From: Nageia nagi
Taxonomy: Eukaryota > Pinophyta
Assembly: GCA_050084985.1 (NCBI GenBank)
Contig: JBITNC010000001.1
Location: forward strand, 7,378,001 to 7,442,000
Reading direction: 5' to 3'
DNA length: 64,000 nucleotides
The notes beneath the pieces are model-generated. The model had not been told where the DNA came from. It searched no databases and was given only the letters and a program-made list of their open reading frames with translations. The position numbers and the translations under genes were made by a program. Shown here piece after piece: positions 50,001 to 60,110 of this stretch; within the stretch, counting starts at the first letter, position 1; each line of letters begins with the position of its first letter.

Positions 50001-50275
50001 ATGTGATATGAGCTCATAATTTGTACAGATCCACCCTGTAATCCCCTGAGAGTATGCTATTATTCATCTATTTTGAAGGTCATCCATAGCTCTACAAAAT
50101 TCCACTATATGGTACCTAAAGTTCTCAGCCATTGTACCCCCAAATCTATATCACATCCCCCAAGTGGTAAAGCATACATGTTGCTTTTCAAAGTATAGTG
50201 GTCCATGCTTAGTTTGACATTGTGACATGTGCCTTTACATGCTATTTTTCCTCCATTACCAACCATAACCTCAAA
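47100..50275 (-). pseudogene. Chromovirus pol: RT, RNase H, integrase, chromodomain
   Basis: RT runs from about 49790 to 49140 with few stops: [36 protein letters not shown] and [20 protein letters not shown]. The catalytic Phe-Asp-Asp of [13 protein letters not shown] is intact, with the Asp pair at 49338-49343. RNase H lies in 48867-49124 (FLGLIGYYKKFVKDYGKIVA, FMIESDAYGVEI) and 48477-48707 (KWVTKLLGYDYEIVYHKGKE, VTDALSR). Integrase in 47916-48197 has WTDISNNFIEGLPKS, VVVDQLSKYAHF and SDCDPTFTS, keeping two catalytic Asp. The C-terminus has LAPKFYGPYKVLQCIG near 47450-47405 and a chromodomain remnant, VLMQWQGMATKDATWENLHQ, near 47220-47160. The chromodomain targets integration to modified histones. 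Confidence 0.93.
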
Positions 50276-51495
50276 ATTATTTATAGGGTGGATGTACTAG
50301 TTAGCAACCTTAGCCACTCATGGATCAATGAAATTATGAGTACTTCCTAAATCCAATAATATTATGAGAGGGTGCTTTTTAAAAAGCCCTTTGACCTTCA
50401 TAATTTGAGGGGTGGTAATTCTTGCCAATGCATTGTAAGAGATAACTGGGGCCTCTTCATCTAGAGTTTCTTTTTTAGCCTCTTTGGGTGCCCTCTCATA
50501 TTCCTCCTCATTAGGAGCATCAACATCAAGAAAATATAACTTTTGTTGTGTACAATGATGACCATGAATAAATTTCTCATCACAATTATAAAACAAGCCT
50601 TTCTTTCAATGCTCTTCCATTTCTTCCCACATCAACTTCTTAATTGGCATTATGCAATTTCGTAGTGGGGCACTTATGTTATTAGAGGAATCAGAAATAT
50701 TATGTGTTTTGGTAAATGGAGGTCTTACATTTCATTTATGAGCACTAGCTTTATCTTCAATGAGCTTTGCCAAGGCAATAACATCTATCATAGTTTTAAG
50801 ATTAAAAATTTTGACATCTAGTTTAATTTATTCATTTAAGCCATTGATAAAATAACTTATGAAAATGCATCATCCAACCCCTTTGTATGATTTGCCAATT
50901 TCTCAAACTAATTTTGGTATTCTTTGACTATTGTAGTTTGACGTAACTTGGTCAATGCCCTTGTGAAGTCTTCATAGTCAATAGGACCAAAATGGATCAA
51001 TAATTGTTGAGTGAATTCATCCCATGAAGGAGTAAGATGTGTTTTGGAGTACCATTGGTGCCATTGGAGAGCCTCATGGTCCAAATAAAAAGATGCCATG
51101 CACACCTTCAAATCCTTTAGGATTTGGTCAATGTGAAATACTATCCAACTTTATAAATCCAGCTAGTGGGATTATCTCCATTAAATTCAGAAAAATCTAA
51201 TTTGGTTGTGCAAGGAAGAATGAAACCACCTTATTGGATTTGAAAGTTATGATGATACCCTTATAGATTTCCTACCTACTCTGATTGCTATGAACTAGAT
51301 GCATTGTTGGTATGACTGAGACTTAGTTAAACACTATCACATTTATTTCAAGGGTTATATTTTTATCTGTATTTGTTAAATTTTTGCTTTGAATGTACTA
51401 GTAAGTGTGTCTACCATTTGTTGGATCATAGTTTGAAATATCATCATGGTAGGATCAACTTGTGTTGCTATTTAGGATCTTATTTTAGGTGCCAT
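50276..51495 (-). pseudogene. Chromovirus gag, zinc knuckle and protease
   Basis: The likely start is the ATG at 51493-51495 (MAPKIRS). Stops and frame changes follow, including a Q-rich linker. The capsid-like core is open in 50908-51111: KVCMASFYLDHEALQWHQWY, LTPSWDEFTQQLLIHFGP and ALTKLRQTTIVKEYQN, the classical gypsy gag pattern. A knuckle remnant CDEKFIHGHHC opens 50318-50596. An acidic linker follows (DAPNEEEYERAPKEAKKE) and then the protease, LLDLGSTHNFIDP, in which the Asp is kept and the family's Ser-Gly reads Leu-Gly. The order gag-protease-RT is normal. Confidence 0.9.
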
Positions 51496-52325
51496 TTCTA
51501 AAAACTACTATTTTTGAAGCTAATCTTTTTGAAAACTACTATTTTTAGAAAGTACCCAAAAAAGTGTATGGGTGTAATCTAATAAAATTATTAGCTCAAA
51601 AAGATTATCACAATGGGATAAGTCTCTTGATGATGATTTTTAAACCTTTGAACTCTTTTTTTTTACATCTACGGATCTATTTTCTTTTGTTAAAAACTAC
51701 TGAAATGGATAATTTTTTTTTTTTTTTTTTTAATCTATGGGTCTATTTGCTTTTTTTAAAAACTATTGAAATGGTATAGATTTTTAGTTATTTAGCTCTA
51801 AAGTTTTTGCTACCTCTGAACTGTTATTTTTGGTAGCTCTAAAAAACTACATCTCATACACTCTACTTCCCAAATCAAGGTTTTTTGTGTGAAGAAATGA
51901 TTCTAGGGTAAGGATTATCTTCTTTGTAGGCTTGTATAAACACCCTTCCTATCCAACGTTTGCAAAGAAAGAGGCTATAAACATGGCTTCTATGATAAGT
52001 AACTTTGCAATAGCACTTGCTGGTGCACTACAGTTTACAAATGGTTAACATAGCTTACTACCTAATTTTAATTTATAGCCTAGATAGTCTCTGATATACC
52101 TTTTAGTATTTGGATTCCAATTCCATGTAGGGTTTCATCTGAGGCTTGGGTATTGGTGCAGATTTTTTTGCACCTCACTTCACACATAGCTTTATGGGTA
52201 AGTGTGCTTAGCTAAAATGATAGATCCTCCTTGGTATTTTAAAACCCCTGGTATAGGGTTTCTAGCCTAGACCTCTAAAAAAAAATATATTTTTATTTTT
52301 CTACAATAGAATGTCCTTAGAAAGA
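51496..52325 (-). other. Leader of the chromovirus
   Basis: About 830 bases without coding between the priming site and gag. It contains an internal duplication of about 50 bases (51661-51710 and 51728-51776, sharing TCTATTT, TTAAAAACTA and TGAAATGG) separated by 19 T at 51713-51731. AAAACTACTATTTTT occurs twice near 51500-51545. Confidence 0.7.
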
Positions 52326-52337
52326 GCTCTAATACTA
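52326..52337 (-). other. Primer-binding site of the chromovirus, decayed
   Basis: GCTCTAATACTA on the plus strand reads TAGTATTAGAGC. It equals the initiator tRNA-Met site TGGTATCAGAGC with one G to A and one C to T change. It lies two bases inside the 5' LTR. Confidence 0.88.
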
Positions 52338-52339
52338 GA

Positions 52340-52742
52340 TGTTATGATGCTACAAATATGTAAAGGGAAATATTGCAAAAATGAAATAAATATGGAATTG
52401 AAATAGGAAAATGACAATTATCTATTAGAAATAATAGAGCATGTGTTGGTACATAGAACATAAAATAGCATCAATAAGTAGATAAGGATAGGATTTTATT
52501 AAATAGTGACAAAATCATAGGCCACTTTAAGGGGGCTACCTCCTTACAATTCCAAAGGTGAAAAATAATGTTCAAGATGCCTTTCTCAACACACTTCTAT
52601 TTATTTATATTAAACTAACCCTAACCCTAATAATAATGCAAAATTGGGTCCCACCCTTACAATCACAATATTACAATATAGGCTAATAATTTAATAAAAT
52701 ACTAATACGATCACTAAAATGTTAGGATTTGGGATCCTAACA
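52340..52742 (-). repeat. 5' LTR of the chromovirus (403 bp)
   Basis: Starts TGTTATGATGC and ends GGGATCCTAACA on the plus strand. A TATA-like TATAAATA on the element strand lies at 52602-52609. The same terminal hairpin is present (TGTTAGGAT, loop, ATCCTAACA). Confidence 0.95.
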
Positions 52743-52747
52743 AAATG
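52743..52747. repeat. Target-site duplication, right copy
   Basis: AAATG directly right of the chromovirus LTR, identical to 46679-46683. It belongs to a codon of ORF-B. Confidence 0.9.
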
Positions 52748-53032
52748 TTTTGATATGGATAATGCTAACTCTAAATAAAGTACTACAAATAGGAACACTG
52801 TGACATTGAAAAGCTTTGAAGAATAGATGACATCATTTTTATTTTGCTCCTTTGTCAATTTATTAGCATCATCACTCATCTTCTTGGGATCATTATGACT
52901 CCATTATATGTCTTTTATATCTTTAAGGCCATCATGAAAGATGATATCTTGGGGCTTTCTCCCTTCCTTATGTAGCTCAATTAGGTAAGCCTTCATGAGC
53001 TTCTTTATGATCTTCTCTCTTTGGGTGCTCAT
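52743..53032 (-). pseudogene. Unidentified ORF-B, N-terminal part
   Basis: Starts at the ATG 53030-53032 (MSTQREKIIKKLMKAYLIEL) and has one stop near 52912. It continues with DDANKLTKEQNKNDVIYSSK and a hydrophobic run, VTVFLFVVLYLELALSI, near residues 78-94. It reaches the duplication as SISKH and continues at 46678 as LDTE, so one codon is shared across the inserted chromovirus. TTTTGTAGG directly before the ATG resembles a 3' splice site, with CTAAC further upstream; either this is a spliced exon or the match is chance. The family is unknown to me. Confidence 0.6.
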
Positions 53033-53054
53033 CCTACAAAATGGTAACATTAGT

Positions 53055-54045
53055 TAGAAATTTTGATATTAAAGTGACATTTTAATATTTTCTATTAATA
53101 TTCTAACCAATGTTCCATCTTGTTTGGACTAAAAGACTTGATGATAAAATTTTAGTGATTTTTTATCATCATCGCCTTCACTAATTTTTCAACTTAATAA
53201 TTAGCAAAATTTGCCCTTTCTTTGTTCAAAGTTAATGAATTGATGACATTCGAAAAGATTTAGTCATCATCAATCTTGAAGATCTAACTTGAAAAGACTT
53301 AGCTTGATTTCCAACTAGGTTGGGCTTAGGAGACTTTCAACTAAGATTCCCTCATTTTGTTATTGTCAATGTCATATTTATCTTGATCATTAACACTAAA
53401 AAATTTATATCGGGTTGGATTCTGGATGCTATCAATAACCTTTGTTAATTTTTTAATCACCCTTATGGATGATTCGACATTATGACTTCGACAATTTTTC
53501 TATTTGGTCATGTTGGGAATATTAACAATAAATCTCACTTTTTATTGTCATTAGCTTGTTCTTTGTTTTGAGTACATTCCTTATTGGTTGAATTTGTAGG
53601 CTTATTGACTCAATTTGTTTCATTTTCTCATTAAGATTCTCTTATCTCCAACCTTAGGAATTAGCTTTTTCTTTTGGTTGACTTGAACACTTCAATGATC
53701 CCTCATTATCATGACTTTTTTAAAGCCTTCTAGTATATGACCTGCAAGGAATTAGAATATTTTACATGTCTAGATCATCATTATGAAAGTCTTTCTCTTT
53801 CTAAGTAAGCTTGGTACCTATAAGAAATATTCTATTAATTAAATCAAAATGATGGATAACAAGAGGCCTTTCCATATGTTATCATCGATATCATGAATCC
53901 TACTCAAGGTTTTACCTTTACGTTGGTCAGATGCACAAGAGAGTTAATTGAGTTAAAACTCAGTAATGCTTCACTTGAAAACTTTGGAACCCTTATAACC
54001 TCATCTTCCACTTCAATCTAACCTTCTATAGTGCCATCATGGGGG
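53055..54045 (-). pseudogene. Possible degraded coding upstream of ORF-B (ORF-A)
   Basis: Protein-like readings on the same strand as ORF-B, broken by frame changes. VEDEVIRVPKFSSEALLSFN, SLVHLTNVKVK and VGFMISMITYGKASCYPSF lie near 54020-53840. Later come VIKKLTKVIDSIQNPTRYKF, NDQDKYDIDNNKMRES and VINSLTLNKERANFANY in one frame near 53470-53190, then FSPNKMEHWLEY near 53130-53095. Stops are mostly one transition from Gln, Trp or Arg. I know no family for it. It could be the first exon or ORF of the same unit as ORF-B, or an unrelated fragment. Confidence 0.4.
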
Positions 54046-56040
54046 TTAAATATTTATAGGCATGCAAGTCTATAGATGGGACACATGTTGTACATCGAAT
54101 AGACCATGCATCAATAAGTGAATGGTTAATATTAAGTTGAGTATGCATATTGAATCAAGGTATGGGCACATTGAATGAGGGCTTCAACATGGTTGGATTG
54201 AGAATGGTAATGATGACATGAAAAATGATTGTTATCAATGAGTTGCTTCATTGACCAATAGGTAACATTAGTCGGATGGAGCTTATCAATAATAATAGAA
54301 TTAGGTATGATAGTCATCAATATTATGGGTCCAAATGATGGGAAATGGTTGGTTGGATGGGAAATATTGACAATGAAAACTTGATAGTGGGAATTATTGA
54401 GGGGCTCAATCCAATTAATGGGAAATTGTTAGTCAAATCAAGGAGGTCAATGATAAAATCAATTGATTTGAGGATGTGAATCAAGGTAAGATGACTAGTT
54501 AGATGGAAGATGATTATGATGATAATGTTTGGTATGTGGTAAAAAAGCATTTGGATTTGACTAATGGGTAAAGAAGAGTTGGGTCAAGGAAGTTTATGAA
54601 AAAAATGTTGAGCTAAGGTTTGATCTAACTAAGGAAAATAAGAGAACTTAAATCCAATTAGTTAGATCCTGTAGGTCAATAACATCGTAAAGGGTATACA
54701 AGATTTAAACAAAGGAAAAATACTTCAAAAAATATCAAAATTCAAAATTTTTCATTTTAGACTTGATTATGGGGGATACAAGACCGTGTTTGATTGAAAT
54801 TTTGCTCCCTTGCAATTTTACAAAATTTTTGGCAATAATATTGGATTTATTTAGGGAAAACTTGGTTTAAATCAAGGTAAATATTCCAAAATATCTAGTT
54901 ATTAAAATGATATAACTAGAAAATATATGAAAATAACAAATAAAACTTAAAACAACGATAAAAGAAAAATACTCTAAACATTCACAAGTACATTCATATG
55001 ATAACTTAAGAAAGACTACAAGATGAAGTAAAGACAATAATCACTTACATACCATGACTTCATCTCCTCATTTTTTCTAATAGTTAGGATTTCATTTTTA
55101 AAATAGCCCTCCAAAATATGTTATAGTCACTATTAACATTATCTAGATCTCAAGTAATGATCATGAGAAAATAATTTAATTATTCGTAGATGAAATATTA
55201 ACTTTCCTTAACTAGCGTGTGCAAGTATCAAAAATATATTCATTGTAGCCTATGTTAGGTTTGAGGATACTAAATATTCAATCCATACCAACATCCCTTT
55301 TCTGATACTCTAGAAATATATGAAAAATAAATTGTATCCACCCATTGTATCTTTTCACATTGGGCATTACCTCTACTACTAGTCAGGTGTCTATAGCTCT
55401 AGTAGGGATACCGCCAACTTGAAAGTATTTCTACCACTACTGATTAAGAATCCATAGCTCTGATGGAGTTACTTTGAATGTTGAGGAATTGTAAAATTCT
55501 TCTTTTAGTTAGATATACCCTCTCAATCTTACCAAATTTGGGTGAGTGAATTTGAAAAGTAATAACCCATTTAATCCATCTCTAGTATCCTTAATGTATC
55601 CTCAAATCCTCATGCTTAGAAAATTAGAGATATTTGTGATTTCCAGGGGTATGTTACTACTTCATTGTAGACTATTAAATAAGACTCATGCAAAAGATTT
55701 GAGATCTAGGAGTTAATATTGTGAATAAAATAATTTTTGAAAGTACTAAGGACTAATTAAAACACATATTGTAGTTGTTGTCAAAGAAGTAAGAGATATA
55801 AGTGCATACCATGAAAGGATTTATTTGTTCCTAACCTTATTTTGATAAGTTTTCCCTAATTCTTATTTTGAACATGTTTGCAACATAAATCATAATATCT
55901 CATTGAGTCTTAATACCTAAAGCAAAAATTAAAGTTTAGATAACTAAGCACAACACAACAACACACTTTTGTTTTTAGCAATCAATCACAACATGAAATC
56001 AAGGTGTCTTCTTGAGGAGTCTACCCTCGATTAAATTTTT
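54046..56040. other. Noncoding stretch, probably 3' region of the Tat-like gypsy
   Basis: No coding supported. 54100-54560 has loosely repeated TTGGATGG, GGGAAATTG and AATGATGGGAA words, and its minus-strand open stretches are low-complexity. 54600-55100 is AT-rich. The region lies directly downstream of the Tat-like integrase, so a 3' untranslated region and LTR are expected here, but I could not fix LTR ends. Confidence 0.45.
55366..55480 (+). repeat. Imperfect direct duplication, two units of about 57 bp
   Basis: Units 55366-55424 and 55425-55480 share (T)CTAC(T/C)ACTA, (C/T)CATAGCTCT or CTATAGCTCT, GTAGGGAT or GATGGAGT, and ACTTTGAA or ACTTGAA. The position downstream of a gypsy pol suggests LTR subrepeats. 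Confidence 0.6.
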
Positions 56041-57260
56041 ATTAATATTATGAGGATAGAATTTTTTGAGGTGGATTATATTGTAGAGGATTAGGAAAAC
56101 AATATACCTACTAGATGATAGCTTGTATGTATCATTCGATACTTTTTGAAGATCTCATAAGGTCCCAACCATAAGGAGTCAAACTTATGGTGTTTTCCTT
56201 TATCTTCATGCCTTCTATCCCATAACCATAATTTTTTTCCTACTTCAAATTCTTTATTGCACATGTATTGATAAATAAATTTATTCATCCTCTTTTTATT
56301 ATTTATTTCATTTCAAAGCACAATTTCCCAATTCTCATCCAATTCCAATGATGCAAAATGCCAATTGACAAGAGGTTCTTCTTCTTTGATATTTTCATTT
56401 TCTTCAAACAAGGTTCTTCTAATTGAATTGATAGAATAACTTCTCATATATACACAAAATAAAAGGGTGAATGCTTTATAGATTATTTTGTTGTAATTCT
56501 ATCTTCCCATAATGTAAAGTTTAGTTTGTTGTGCCAATATCTTTTATTCTACTAAAGGATTATTGCAATAATCTTTCCCTTTTTTTATTAGAAGATTCTA
56601 CTAGACCACTTACTTGAGGATAATAGTCCAAAACTAGCTTGATATCTATGTTATAATCAAAGGCATGATTGGTTATTTCTATTGAGTCAAAATATCTCAC
56701 ATTATCAACAACTATAGTTATGGGAACTCCAAATCTTAAGTAGATATTCTTTTTCAAGAAATCAATTACAACTCTCAAAATAGCTCTCTAAGTTGGAATT
56801 TCTTCTACCCATTTAGTGAAATAATTGGTCCTCATAATGAGGAGCACATGTCCTTTACTTGATGTTATATTTATTGGCCCTACAAAATTAATTTCCCACT
56901 TAGTGAAATTTGCATCAACTATTATAGGCTTAAGAGGGGTTATTTGAAATTTTTCTCTACTAGAAAACCTCTGGTATTCTACATAACTTTTGACATATGC
57001 AATGTAGTACTAAAAAAATTGTAGACCAGTAATATCCTACTCTAATAATTTTATAAGAAGCTGTAGTTGGGGAAAAATGGCCACCACATACTCTGTCATG
57101 AAATTATTTGAGCATTTTATTAATTTTATCATTTTCTATGCATCTAAGTAATAACTTATCAAATTTTTTTCTAAACAAAACATTATCATGTAAACAATAC
57201 TTTCCTAATTTGATATGCAATGCTCATCTTGCATTTAGTGATAAATTGTTTGGATTTTCA
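56041..57260 (-). pseudogene. Tat-like gypsy integrase
   Basis: The H2C2 zinc region is near 57130-56960: LLRCIENDKINKMLK, FHDRVCGGHFSP and YKIIRVGYYW, then a damaged Cys pair. The catalytic core is partly open in 56560-56778 (VVIDFLKKNIYLRFGVPITI, VVDNVRYFDS for the SDNGxxF motif, YYPQVSGLVESSNK). That keeps the second Asp, and VESSNK covers the Glu motif. The C-terminal domain is open in 56091-56288: FEVGKKLWLWDRRHEDKGKH and KFDSLWLGPYEIFKKY, the usual gypsy core ending. No chromodomain follows. Confidence 0.9.
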
Positions 57261-57379
57261 TCAATATTAAGATATATTACTATATCATCATACCAATTGG
57301 ACATGGTTTCTAGTGCATGAGAAACTTCCTTATGAATCACTTTATCTTGTTCTATGGTAACAACTAGCTCTAGGATTTC

Positions 57380-58660
57380 ATAGTCATTTTATTATGGAAT
57401 CTCTTCCAGAGGTAGGGTATTAGCCATTAATTTGAATAAACCTTCTCCTCTTACTAGTTTGACTAATTTGAAAATAAGATCATACCCTTATAATTTGGCT
57501 ATCCATGAACCTCTTATTATGCACAATTCTTGGTTGGTGAGAAGTATTTTTATTGTAGGGTTAAGTATAAAAGTAGTTGTTTCATCTCTTATGATATACA
57601 CCTTTTAGTTTTTAAATACCTTAACCATTAAAAATGCTTGCTTCTCTATGAAGGTATATTTTTCTTTAGCACTTTTTAGTGCATGACTCATAAACATAAT
57701 CAAATGTTATTCATTGGACCTATTGATATGAGTGATAATAGAACTAATGGTGTGATCAGAAGCATAAGTGTACATTCAAAAAGGTTATTTGAAATTTAGT
57801 TGCACCACTATGGGGGTACTTTCAAGAGCTTATTTAATCCCTTCAAAATCCACTCTTCCTTCTTTATCCCATTTGAAGTCAATGTTTAGGAAAATTGCTT
57901 TCCCAAAGAATGATTGTAAAGCTTTTTTACCCATTGGCAATGATATCTTTTTGATGGCCTAGATTCTTTCTTGATCTATCTTTTTTCCTTCTTTGGAGAT
58001 AATGTGACCAAACAACTTCCCTTATGTAATCCCAAATATAAACTTTTTGGTGTTGACTAAAATACCTAACTCTTCACATTTATTCAAAACTTCTTCCATG
58101 TGATCAAGATGGTATTCCCTTTTATTTGAAAATATATACATATCATCTAAGTAAATCACAATGATCTTGTTGATGAGATATTTAAAAGCATAATCCATTT
58201 CTCTCTAGAAGGTAGCCCATGCATTGGTCAAACCAAAAGGTATTTGTTTGTAATAAAATATGCCCCATGGAATATTAAATGCCATTTTGATTTAGTCTTC
58301 TTCTTTTACCCAAATTTGATTATAGTATGCAAATCCATCCAACAAGGAAAATATTTATGATCCATTGAATTTATGTAGTAGATGATCTATCATGGCCAAT
58401 TGGTAGTTGTATTTAATGGAAGCAAAGTTTATATTTCTAAAATGTATGTAGATTCTTATCTCACCATTTTTTTTCTAGATATGAAAAATATTAGTAACCC
58501 ATGAGGAATGCCTAATGGGATAAATGATATATGAATCTAGCATTTTCTTGACCTCTTTCTCTATCATACCTTTGATTTATGGGTTGAATATTATTGGCTT
58601 TTGGTGAAAAGGTTTGCTGTTAGGTTTCAATGGAATAATATGTTGAAATAAATCTTTTTA
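57380..58660 (-). pseudogene. Tat-like gypsy reverse transcriptase and native RNase H
   Basis: RT is readable with few frame changes: LFQHIIPLKPNSKPFHQKPI near 58640, KGMIEKEVKKMLDSYIIYPI, HSSWVTNIF, NGEIRIYIHFRNIN, IFSLLDGFAYYNQIWVKEED, IPWGIFYYKQIPFGLTNAWA. The catalytic box is Tyr-Leu-Asp-Asp at 58142-58153 (VIYLDDMYIFSN). The connection LGILVNTKKFIFGIT and QSFFGKAIFLNIDFKWDKEG leads to the native RNase H near 57770-57400: YTYASDHTISSIITHI, FMSHALKSAKEKYTFIEKQA and RGSWIAKL. Stops mostly replace Trp or Gln. Confidence 0.92.
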
Positions 58661-59079
58661 AAAACCTTTAAGGTTGACATAAATACAAGAAAACACATAT
58701 TTGTACTTCTTGAATCTTTCTACTAGACCTTCTCTCTCATCTAAAGTGCACTAGATTCTATCAATACTTCTTGAGTGAATCCCCATAGATTTCGATTGTA
58801 AGGCATTGTGGCTCTAGAATCTTCTTTGATAACATATCTTTTGAAATATTTGTGTTTATAAAAAAGGATCTCCAAATCAATCATGCCTACTGGTATTTAT
58901 TGGAATCTAATTGGATGATTTTGTCACTTTCTACAAAACCTTATAAGTATTCTTTTATGCATTAAAACAATTGATGGATCTATCTATCAGAATCAAATAT
59001 CTACTAGTGTGCAATGTTATTTGGGACAATAGGCCTATATATTAAATCTATCTAGAATTATTCTTATCCAAGAGAGGGA
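58661..59079 (-). pseudogene. Linker between extra RNase H and RT of the Tat-like gypsy
   Basis: Readable but degraded polyprotein: IYRPIVPNNIAHW, IHQFF-like and FVESDKIIQLDSNKY between about 59040 and 58880. No catalytic motif is present. The linker connects the upstream RNase H to RT without any LTR or UTR signal, which argues that both belong to one polyprotein. Confidence 0.65.
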
Positions 59080-59420
59080 TTAGGCTTGATCATGGATGGT
59101 GAAATGATGAAGGCATCAACTTGAGAATTTAGATGCCTTAGGATATATTGTATTTTAATTGGTCATTTTTGGTCTTGAACTAATTTTTAAATTATTTCAC
59201 TATCAATTCTACATCTCTAAAGCAAACCAAATTTCTAACTCAAAGTTCTCTTCATTTAATGGTCAAACCCCTATACAAAGCCTCATACTTCATAATATTT
59301 TTAGTGTAGTGGAATGTCAACCTCATGAAGTAAGTGCTTGTCATGCCATCATGTGCTATGAACAATACTCTTGCTCTATTACCTTTATAACACTTACTTC
59401 CATCGAAATACATTTTTTAG
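59080..59420 (-). pseudogene. Extra RNase H domain upstream of RT
   Basis: One frame from about 59416 gives KMYFDGSKCYKGNRARVLFI, then MRLTFHYTKNIMKYEALYRG, then after two stops VRNLVCFRDVELIV and KTKNDQLKY. This is the RNase H type I order: first Asp in YFDGS (Tyr codon at 59408-59410), Glu in KYEAL, second Asp in the GDSELIV motif, here RDVELIV. The sequence resembles the acquired (plant or archaeal-like) RNase H of Tat gypsy elements rather than the native gypsy form, which is also present downstream. Catalytic Asp, Glu and Asp are kept; stops make the copy dead. It would degrade the RNA strand of the RNA-DNA hybrid during reverse transcription. Confidence 0.85.
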
Positions 59421-60110
59421 ATTTCATTGGTATCATTGTTTAAGATATCTTTTTTCAGTTCCTCAGGTAATACCTCATAAGTGCAAATTTCATAGTCTTG
59501 AAAGAATACAACATTTAATATTTAGTGATACCTTTGATTTGATTATTTTGGGTAATATTTTCCAAATCAAGTCCTTCTATCTCAAAAACAACCTTTATCT
59601 ACTTTCTAATCATTGGATCTATAAGGTATCCCTTATTAGGATTTGAATGAACATCCAATCTAAGGAAATCATCCCTCCCATACTTACTCCAAAATGCCTT
59701 CCAAGTAATATCACATATGACATATGCATATCCACTATTATTATTTTGAATTAACAAAAAGGGTTTTGAAAGGGTCCCTCTCCCTTGTACAGTTCTACAT
59801 GAGTAAACTTTCTCAAACAAATTTGAGAAAATAAAGTTGTCTCATGTGTTAATTTTGTTTGTTGACCCTTTAATACAAATTCTATATTAAAATACTTAGA
59901 AAAAACTAGATAAAATCCCAAATCATTCCTTTCATGAGCCTCTTGAACTATTTATATATTCCATCAACTCTAGCTCTATATAGACTTCATTTACACCTTA
60001 CATTTCTTAGTTCGACTAGAAATCATATGTAGCATTCCATTGGGTACTTTGCACCATTTCTCTATTGATATAGGCTAGAGAATTTAGTTTCTTCTTGTGA
60101 ATTATAGGGA
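59421..60110 (-). pseudogene. Unassigned part of the Tat-like gypsy polyprotein
   Basis: Open without stops at 59599-59820: FEKVYSCRTVQGRGTLSKPF, NNNSGYAYVICDITWKAFWS and KYGRDDFLRLDVHSNPNKGY. I do not know this segment from other families. It is followed by a frame-broken stretch to the extra RNase H. Upstream, INREMVQSTQWNATYDF near 60045-60000 is also protein-like. The position between protease and RNase H suggests a conserved polyprotein linker, but part could belong to the inserted LINE. Confidence 0.5.

Larger units (their letters stand above)
46684..52742 (-). mobile_element. Complete Ty3/gypsy chromovirus inserted in ORF-B
   Basis: A full-length minus-strand element of 6059 bp. It has two 403-bp LTRs, a priming site, gag, protease, RT, RNase H, integrase, a chromodomain and a polypurine tract, flanked by a perfect 5-bp duplication (AAATG). 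The LTRs differ at about 50 of 403 positions by eye, so the insertion is old but younger than copia C. Removing it with one copy of the duplication rejoins the surrounding reading frame in phase. Short LTRs, an initiator tRNA-Met primer and a C-terminal chromodomain fit the chromovirus group; a finer clade assignment needs a tree. Confidence 0.95.

Noticed and set aside
54132-54550. Two open minus-strand stretches with His/Ile-rich translation.
   Set aside because: They arise from repeated TTGGATGG and AATGATGG words; not protein-like.
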